From contig CAKPMN010000023.1 in assembly GCA_934168005.1 (NCBI GenBank), forward strand, positions 1 to 11,811: DNA of 11,811 nucleotides. Direction: 5' to 3'. A program made the position numbers and the translations under genes. Positions 7,076-11,811 of this stretch are shown piece by piece (the first letter of the stretch is position 1; every line of letters begins with the position of its first letter). The stretch is from an uncultured Bacilli bacterium (GTDB taxonomy: Bacteria > Bacillota_I > Bacilli_A > RF39 > UBA660). The notes beneath the pieces were generated by a model. That model searched no databases. It had not been told where the DNA came from and saw only the letters and a program-made list of their open reading frames with translations.

Positions 7076-7199
7076 ATTTAGTAGCAGAATTTATTGCACA
7101 ATCAATATAAGGATATTATTATACAATATTAAATTTTTTTAGGACAATTAAATTTAAGAGAGACCTATATTAATAATGCAATAAGGTCTGCTACTAAAT
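7076..7199. repeat. 124-bp AT-rich element with 23-bp imperfect terminal inverted repeats
   Basis: The left arm (7076-7098) and right arm (7177-7199) are inverted copies matching at 21 of 23 positions: ATTTAGTAGCAGA, two mismatches, then TTATTGCA. Pairing can continue inward on the minus strand with interruptions and G-U pairs (AATATA/TATATT). The ~78-nt interior is AT-rich and contains smaller inverted repeats and the palindrome TTAAATTTAA. It starts 4 nt after the stop of the small membrane-protein gene and ends one base before a terminator, so in RNA it forms a long 3'-UTR hairpin. Either an RNA structure or a MITE-like insertion is possible. No convincing target-site duplication is visible. 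Confidence 0.8.
7118..7147 (-). promoter_or_regulatory. possible promoter inside the inverted-repeat element
   Basis: Minus-strand TTGTCC (7142-7147, 4 of 6 to -35), an 18-nt spacer, and a perfect TATAAT (7118-7123). A transcript from about 7111 would run through the left repeat arm and stop at the terminator ending near 7049, giving an RNA of about 65 nt. In DNA this AT-rich such matches arise by chance, so this is only a candidate. Confidence 0.3.
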
Positions 7200-7203
7200 A
7201 TTT

Positions 7204-7800
7204 TTATTTAAGTTCTCGATCACTAAATTGGAATACAGATGTATATTCTAATACTTTCCATTTATTATCTTCTTTTACTATAGTAAATGGTTTTTCTATT
7301 TCATAATAGCCATCTCTTGTACATCCTTCTCCATATGTTACTATTTTATCTATCCTGCATAGAGTAGAGACTGCAGTATATTCTATTTTATTTTTTCTTC
7401 TATTTTTTATTTTTAATATAGTTCCATAATAGGTATTTGTCATTCCTCTTCCAAAATCACTTATATAATATTTATTATTCTTTTCTTTTATATTAAATAT
7501 TTTTAGTAATTTTTCTCGTGATTCTTCCGCTATTATATCTTCAAATACACTTTTTTCTTTTACTTCATAATATTTTGTATCTTCTTCTATATACTTTCTA
7601 TTATTTGCTTCATCATATACATATTCAATACCTTTTCCATACAAGTATAAATTGTGTATTTCTTCATATATAGAACTTCCTAGCTCTATTTTTTTATTAT
7701 TTTCTTTTCTTATTATATTTATGATAAGTATTAACATTACTAATACTATTAAAAGTACTAGTAATGCCTTTATTATCTTTTTATTCTTTATATTCTTCAT
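7204..7800 (-). CDS. small single-pass membrane protein of unknown function
   Basis: I do not recognise a family for this 198-aa protein. It has a short Lys-rich N-terminus, one strong hydrophobic segment (about 11-30) followed by positive residues, and a ~165-residue charged domain, most likely outside the cell with the segment as an uncleaved anchor. The positive residues flanking the segment on both sides make the orientation uncertain. The tail domain holds two cysteines (C148, C160) that could form a disulfide, and ends in a strand-rich FTIVKEDNKWKVLEY-like region (173-187) of the sort seen in small NTF2-like or lipoprotein domains; that resemblance is weak. It starts 4 nt after the stop of the glycine-rich gene, with AGGAG (7810-7814) lying inside that gene's end, so the two are co-transcribed and coupled. 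A role in anchoring, export or protection of the glycine-rich protein is inference only. Confidence 0.85.
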   Translation of the reverse strand: MKNIKNKKIIKALLVLLIVLVMLILIINIIRKENNKKIELGSSIYEEIHNLYLYGKGIEYVYDEANNRKYIEEDTKYYEVKEKSVFEDIIAEESREKLLKIFNIKEKNNKYYISDFGRGMTNTYYGTILKIKNRRKNKIEYTAVSTLCRIDKIVTYGEGCTRDGYYEIEKPFTIVKEDNKWKVLEYTSVFQFSDRELK

Positions 7801-7804
7801 ATTG

Positions 7805-10800
7805 TTATGCTCCTAGGTATGTTATCTTGGCATAACCGTTTCCTGTATTTCCGTCTACTAATGAAGAGTTGTTAGGATTAGACATTCCTGATGATGTTGA
7901 GGCTTTTGTAGTTGTCCATGGATATCCTTCTCCATCTATCATTTGGGTATTAGCAAATTTATAATTTGTATAACTTATTGAATCTGCTAGAGAAGTGTAC
8001 GATGATCTAATTGGGTTACCAGATGAATTTACACCTATACATCCTGCATGACCACTTATATATGAAGAGCCTCCTGCTGCTGATGATTGATAAGACCCTG
8101 TATATGTAGATCCACCTCCTCCATACCAACCAGCTCCTCCACCTGAGCCTTGATATGCTAAAGCTGCATCTCCACCAAAGCCAAAACCTCCAGCCTTAGA
8201 AAATCTGGCTGCTAAAGTTGAATCTTGAACACCTTTTCCACCTGATATTTGACTTCCACCTTTTGCTAAATGTTGTGCAGAGTTTGATAATGTATGGCTA
8301 GTTCCATAAAATCCATCTATTCCTAAAAGTCCACCACCTGATCCTCCAGTTTCTGCTACTCTATCACTACCCCAGAAATATGCTCCGCCTCCGCTTCCAG
8401 CTACCATAATTCGTGAATTTAAGCTAGCAGGTTCATTCCAAGTATTTAATGTATTAGTATTTTTTATACGTACATCTGTTGCACCGCCTCCGGAAGAACC
8501 TATATCAGTAGTTGAATACCACACACCAACGCCGCCTCCATTCCAACCACCTGTTGCATTTTTAACAGCTTGTGTACCAACAGTACCAGATCCTCCCACA
8601 TAAATATATAATTTACTTCCACTCTTTAAAGATATCTCACCTGATGTGTACGATCCTTTTCCTCCATAATATTTTGAATTATAACTTCCACCTTGGGCTC
8701 CCCATAATTCTATCTTATATGTTCCATCTTTTTTTACATTAAATAATTGATATGTTCCAGAGTAATAGTAAAGTAGGTTTTTATCTTTGTTATTACTAGA
8801 TATTGTATTCTTATCTATAAAAGTTATTTTTGCATAACCGTTGCCTTCATTGACATTTTCCTTCATTGATGCATTTGAAAATGAATAATTACTATAATGA
8901 TATATACTACCATTATGTAATATATCTGTATAGCTACTATCTTTTTCTACAGATGAACAACCATCATAGCCTGATATATAACTTGATCCTCCGGCTGCCG
9001 ATGTTTGAATTGTTCCAGTGAATGTAGATCCGCCTCCTCCATAATATCCGCCGCCTCCACCTGAACCTTGATAATTTGTTGACGCATCTCCACCAAAGCC
9101 AAAACCACCAGATGTTCCAAATCTTGCTGTTAAATTAACATCCTGAACTCCACTTCCACCTAAAGTTTGACTTCCGCCTTGAGCAAGCTTTTCAATAGAA
9201 TTTGCTGATGTATCATTTATTCCATAAAGTCCATTACCACCAAATATTGTTCCGCCATAACCACCAGATTCAGCAGTCCTATCTGGTCCCCAGTAGTATG
9301 CTCCACCACCTCCGGCTGCTACCATGATTCTTGATTTTAAACTTTCAAATTCATTCCATAAATTTTTAGAAGAAGTACTGACTAATCTAATATCTGTAGC
9401 TCCTCCACCTGACTGACCTACATCTGTATCTAATGCCCAAACACCAAAACCTCCACCGTTCCAGCCACCCGATGCTTTCTTGTAATTAGAGTAAGTTGTC
9501 TTTCCTTTTCCTCCTACGTATACATATAGTATCGTACCTTTTTCTAATGAGATATTTCCAAAAGAATACGCTCCTTTTCCACCTGTATAAGTTGTTGAAT
9601 AATTTCCACCTTGGGCTCCCCATAACTCTACTTTGTATGTTCCAGTAACTGGTACTATGAATTTTTGATATCCTCCATTATAATAATAATTATAAGCTAA
9701 TATATCTTTTGTATTTGTATTTTCTTCTTTTTTTTCAACTAATTTGATTGTGGCAGATCCATTTCCTTCATTTTGTCCAGACTCCATTGACGATGATTCA
9801 AAATAGTAATTACTATAATGATATGCACTTCCGTTATGCATGATGTTTATAGCTGTACTTTCTTCTTCTATTGATGAGCAACCATCGTATCCTGATATAT
9901 ATGATGATCCTCCGGCTGCTGATGTTTGTTGCGAACTGGTATAAGTAGAACCTCCGCCTCCATAATATCCACTACCTCCGCCAGAACCTTGGTATGCCCC
10001 AGCTTTGTCTGGGCTACTTCCTCCATAACCAAATCCGCCTGATGTGGAAACTCTAGCTGATAATGCAACATCTTGAACTCCACTTCCACCTAAAGTTTGA
10101 CTTCCACCTTTGGCATACTGAAATTTTTCTAAATAATTTATATGACTTGTTCCATAAAAACCATCTTCTCCGTTAAGTGTTCCACCAGCTCCGCCATTTT
10201 CTGATGTATTACTTCCCCAATAGTATGCACCACCGCCTCCTGATGCAACCATGATTCTTGATTTCAAACTTTCAAATTCATCCCATATATCTAGAGCGGT
10301 TGTTTTAACTAATCTAATATCAGTCGCTCCACCTCCAGATGAACCAACATCTGTATCTGATGACCATATTCCAAAACCGCCACCATTCCAGCCGCCTAAT
10401 GTTTTGGTTTTATTTGAATATGTTGTTGTTCCTTTTCCACCTACATATATGTATAATTGTGTTCCTTTTGTTAAGTAAATATTTCCTGTTGTATAAGCAC
10501 CCTTTCCGCCAATATAAGTTGTACTATAACTTCCACCTTGAGCACCATATAATTTTATTTTGTATATTCCATCATATGGTACTTTGAAAATCTGATAGTT
10601 TCCATTATATTCATATGTATATTTATAACTTGAATCTATCTTATTGTTAATTTCTTGTTTATCTCTTTGTTCCACCGTTGTTAAAGTGATTTTTGCCTTA
10701 CCATTGCCGCTGTTTACACCTGTTTCCATTCTTTGATTAATAAAATAATAGCCACTATAGTGATAGGCACTTCCATTATGGATTATATTTTTTTCTGAAC

Positions 10801-11811
10801 TTTCTTCTTCTATTGATGAACAGCCCTCGTATCCTGATATGTAGCTTGATCCTCCTGCTGCTGATGTTTGCTGTTCACTAGTATATGTAGATCCTCCTCC
10901 GCCATAGTATCCACTTCCACCACCTGAACCTTGATATGTTCCAACTTTATCAGAGCTATTTCCACCATAGCCAAATCCGCCATTCGTTGAAAATCTAGCT
11001 AATGTTACAACATCTTGAACTCCACTTCCACCTAAAGTTTGACTTCCACCTTTGGCATACTGAAATTTTTCTAAAGAAGTTTTATGATTTGAACCATGAA
11101 ATCCGTCCTCACCGTTAAGTGTTCCACCGGCTCCTCCATTTGAAGAGGTATTACTTCCCCAGTAATATGATCCTCCTCCGCCTCCTGCTACCATAATTCT
11201 TGATTTTAATGATTCGAATTCGTTCCATAAGTTATTCTCAGTCGTTGAAACTAGCCTTATGTCTGTTGCTCCTCCACCAGATGAACCAACATCTGTATCT
11301 GATGAACGAATTCCAAAACCACCACCATTCCATCCTCCAGGAGTAACTTGTGTTGTTGATGTTGCTACTGAACCTTTACCTCCTACATAAATATATATTG
11401 TTTCTCCTGCATTCAAATATATTTCTCCGGATGTATATGCGCCATTTCCTCCTTGAATTTTAGTATTGTAACTTCCGCCCTGAGCTCCCCAAAGTTCTAT
11501 CTTGTAGTATCCTGAAAATACGGCTTTAAATGTTTGATATTCTCCTGTATAATCATAGTTGTACTCAATTTGTGCATTTATATCTGTTCCTGTTAAATCT
11601 ACATATCCATTTTTTAGATTGACATAGTATAACATTGTCCATGATTCACCATTATAAACATATGATTTTTTTAATACCCATTTACTATTTTCATACTGCA
11701 TTACATAACTTATACCAATTCTATTCCAATCTGATGTTACATAATAATTACTTGTATTATCTTGTACTATCCATACTGTTCCTTCTTGTGGACTTTTTGG
11801 TACACTTGTTG
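7805..11811 (-). CDS. giant glycine-rich surface/secreted protein with four ALK/LTK-type glycine-rich domains, 5'-partial
   Basis: 1334 codons are open from the right edge to TAA at 7805; an ATG at 11701 is internal, because the frame stays open and protein-like above it. The first ~75 visible residues (EGTVWI, then W/Y-rich KSYVYNGESW) look like a small repeat common near tail-fibre-like and surface proteins. Four tandem ~300-aa domains follow, at residues about 83-378, 397-691, 706-999 and 1012-1334, counted from the codon at 11809. Each has the order YKIELWGAQGG, IYIYVGGKG, GGWNGGG, SSGGGATDIR, SRIMVAGGGGG, GGSQTLGGSGVQD, GGFGYGG, YQGSGGGSGYYGGGGS, SAAGGSSYISG, G-C, GNGxAKIT. This matches the ALK/LTK glycine-rich domain family (recalled as Pfam ALK_LTK_GRD). 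The protein ends right after domain 4 without an LPxTG signal or TM segment. Probably exported and adhesive or structural; the ligand is unknown. Confidence 0.92.
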   Translation of the reverse strand, partial: TSVPKSPQEGTVWIVQDNTSNYYVTSDWNRIGISYVMQYENSKWVLKKSYVYNGESWTMLYYVNLKNGYVDLTGTDINAQIEYNYDYTGEYQTFKAVFSGYYKIELWGAQGGSYNTKIQGGNGAYTSGEIYLNAGETIYIYVGGKGSVATSTTQVTPGGWNGGGFGIRSSDTDVGSSGGGATDIRLVSTTENNLWNEFESLKSRIMVAGGGGGSYYWGSNTSSNGGAGGTLNGEDGFHGSNHKTSLEKFQYAKGGSQTLGGSGVQDVVTLARFSTNGGFGYGGNSSDKVGTYQGSGGGSGYYGGGGSTYTSEQQTSAAGGSSYISGYEGCSSIEEESSEKNIIHNGSAYHYSGYYFINQRMETGVNSGNGKAKITLTTVEQRDKQEINNKIDSSYKYTYEYNGNYQIFKVPYDGIYKIKLYGAQGGSYSTTYIGGKGAYTTGNIYLTKGTQLYIYVGGKGTTTYSNKTKTLGGWNGGGFGIWSSDTDVGSSGGGATDIRLVKTTALDIWDEFESLKSRIMVASGGGGAYYWGSNTSENGGAGGTLNGEDGFYGTSHINYLEKFQYAKGGSQTLGGSGVQDVALSARVSTSGGFGYGGSSPDKAGAYQGSGGGSGYYGGGGSTYTSSQQTSAAGGSSYISGYDGCSSIEEESTAINIMHNGSAYHYSNYYFESSSMESGQNEGNGSATIKLVEKKEENTNTKDILAYNYYYNGGYQKFIVPVTGTYKVELWGAQGGNYSTTYTGGKGAYSFGNISLEKGTILYVYVGGKGKTTYSNYKKASGGWNGGGFGVWALDTDVGQSGGGATDIRLVSTSSKNLWNEFESLKSRIMVAAGGGGAYYWGPDRTAESGGYGGTIFGGNGLYGINDTSANSIEKLAQGGSQTLGGSGVQDVNLTARFGTSGGFGFGGDASTNYQGSGGGGGYYGGGGSTFTGTIQTSAAGGSSYISGYDGCSSVEKDSSYTDILHNGSIYHYSNYSFSNASMKENVNEGNGYAKITFIDKNTISSNNKDKNLLYYYSGTYQLFNVKKDGTYKIELWGAQGGSYNSKYYGGKGSYTSGEISLKSGSKLYIYVGGSGTVGTQAVKNATGGWNGGGVGVWYSTTDIGSSGGGATDVRIKNTNTLNTWNEPASLNSRIMVAGSGGGAYFWGSDRVAETGGSGGGLLGIDGFYGTSHTLSNSAQHLAKGGSQISGGKGVQDSTLAARFSKAGGFGFGGDAALAYQGSGGGAGWYGGGGSTYTGSYQSSAAGGSSYISGHAGCIGVNSSGNPIRSSYTSLADSISYTNYKFANTQMIDGEGYPWTTTKASTSSGMSNPNNSSLVDGNTGNGYAKITYLGA
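7808..8776 (-). repeat. glycine-rich domain repeat 4 (C-terminal, most divergent)
   Basis: It runs from YYYSGTYQLF to the last residue. It keeps all the glycine motifs but differs from repeats 1-3 in the tail: after the conserved Cys a different ~60-residue stretch (GVNSSGNPIRSSY to LVDGNTGNGYAKIT) replaces the SSIEEES to NEGNG segment. It also reads SLNSRIMV where the others have SLKSRIMV. Confidence 0.85.
7810..7814 (-). promoter_or_regulatory. ribosome binding site of the membrane protein inside the glycine-rich gene
   Basis: Minus-strand AGGAG, 9 nt before the ATG at 7800. It overlaps the last codons (Leu-Gly-Ala-stop) of the glycine-rich protein, which implies coupled translation of the pair. 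Confidence 0.7.
8813..9694 (-). repeat. glycine-rich domain repeat 3
   Basis: Starts at YNYYYNGGYQKF and ends near GYAKITF. Spacing from repeat 2 is 309 codons. It keeps LWGAQGG, GGWNGGGFG, SLKSRIMVAAGGGG, GGSQTLGGSGVQD and YHYSNYSF. It is clearly homologous to repeats 1 and 2 but has diverged and carries small indels around the ESGGYGG segment. Confidence 0.88.
9737..10621 (-). repeat. glycine-rich domain repeat 2
   Basis: Starts at YTYEYNGNYQIF and ends near ATIKLVEK. It is very close to repeat 1 in protein and DNA, at a register of exactly 942 bp (314 codons), including a 68-bp perfect identity. This indicates a recent duplication or ongoing gene conversion. Confidence 0.9.
10066..10133 (-). 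repeat. 68-bp perfect direct repeat, copy in domain 2
   Basis: Identical base for base to 11008-11075 in domain 1, 942 bp away. It encodes the tract from FQYAKGGSQ to GSGVQDV. Long enough to support homologous recombination between the two domains. Confidence 0.95.
10676..11563 (-). repeat. glycine-rich domain repeat 1
   Basis: Starts at YNYDYTGEYQTF and ends near KAKITLTT. First of four visible copies; further copies upstream of the window edge are possible but none is visible in the ~75 residues before it, which have a different W/Y-rich character. Confidence 0.88.
11008..11075 (-). repeat. 68-bp perfect direct repeat, copy in domain 1
   Basis: Partner of 10066-10133. The surrounding sequence is also highly similar at the same 942-bp offset (for example the stretch encoding SSDTDVGSS, around 11280 and 10338), so this is the longest identity I found within a longer near-identity. 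Confidence 0.95.

Noticed and set aside
7076..7199. Insertion sequence or integrase attachment site
   Set aside because: There is no transposase gene and no clear target duplication; kept only as an inverted-repeat element of unknown origin.
9868..10089. Minus-strand frame of 73 aa inside the glycine-rich gene
   Set aside because: Out-of-frame shadow of repeat 2 created by the biased codon composition.
10251..10587. Plus-strand Pro-rich and Leu/His-rich open frames
   Set aside because: They are the antisense image of Gly codons (GGN read as CCN) in the glycine-rich gene, with no ribosome binding site or family resemblance.
7808..11563. Collagen-like Gly-X-Y protein
   Set aside because: Glycines occur in clusters within a folded ~300-aa domain pattern, not as regular triplets.
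7808..11563. CRISPR array or tandem DNA repeat
   Set aside because: The repeats are ~900-940 bp coding domains in one reading frame, with no short direct repeats and unique spacers.
11699..11701. ATG at 11701 as the true start of the glycine-rich gene
   Set aside because: The frame continues open to the window edge with protein-like sequence (EGTVWI and a W/Y-rich stretch), and no ribosome binding site precedes this ATG.
1..11811. Mycoplasma-type genetic code (UGA=Trp)
   Set aside because: All long genes are open with standard stops, use UGG for Trp and end in TAA or TAG.

Overview
The window is a very AT-rich stretch (roughly 30% GC by eye) in which every credible gene lies on the minus strand, so transcription runs from high to low coordinates. 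UGG encodes Trp, the stops used are TAA and TAG, Shine-Dalgarno sites are strong (AGGAG, AGGTGA), there is a T-box leader, and some promoters are near consensus. This points to a low-GC Gram-positive (Bacillota), plausibly an uncultured gut lineage of the RF39 / 'Firmicutes bacterium CAG' kind. That placement is inference. Genetic code 11 fits, and nothing suggests UGA=Trp.

Right part (about 7200-11811): a surface or secreted module. A very large glycine-rich protein, whose start lies beyond the right edge, carries four tandem copies of a ~300-residue domain resembling the glycine-rich domain of the animal receptor kinases ALK/LTK. It is followed after 4 nt, with an overlapping ribosome binding site, by a small single-pass membrane protein of unknown function. 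Next come a 124-bp inverted-repeat element and a rho-independent terminator.

Middle (about 3497-6957): polA (DNA polymerase I without recognisable proofreading residues), translationally coupled to a cation diffusion facilitator metal transporter.

Left part (1-3500): a Tam41-family CDP-diacylglycerol synthase with its own extended -10 promoter. Then a full serine-type T-box riboswitch controlling serS, a seryl-tRNA synthetase whose motifs look archaeal/eukaryotic rather than typically bacterial. After a terminator and a good promoter comes the 5' part of a zinc-ribbon, single-TM protein that runs off the left edge.

The housekeeping genes (serS, polA, Tam41, CDF) are not one pathway. The most unusual content is the glycine-rich repeat protein with its coupled membrane partner, the structured 3' region behind it, and the co-occurrence of two enzymes (Tam41, SerRS) whose closest motif resemblance is to mitochondrial/eukaryotic or archaeal families. 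No CRISPR array, transposase, rRNA or tRNA gene was seen. No gene-free stretch exceeds 300 bases: the larger gaps (2345-2579 and 6958-7203) hold the T-box leader, and the inverted repeat plus terminator plus polA leader.
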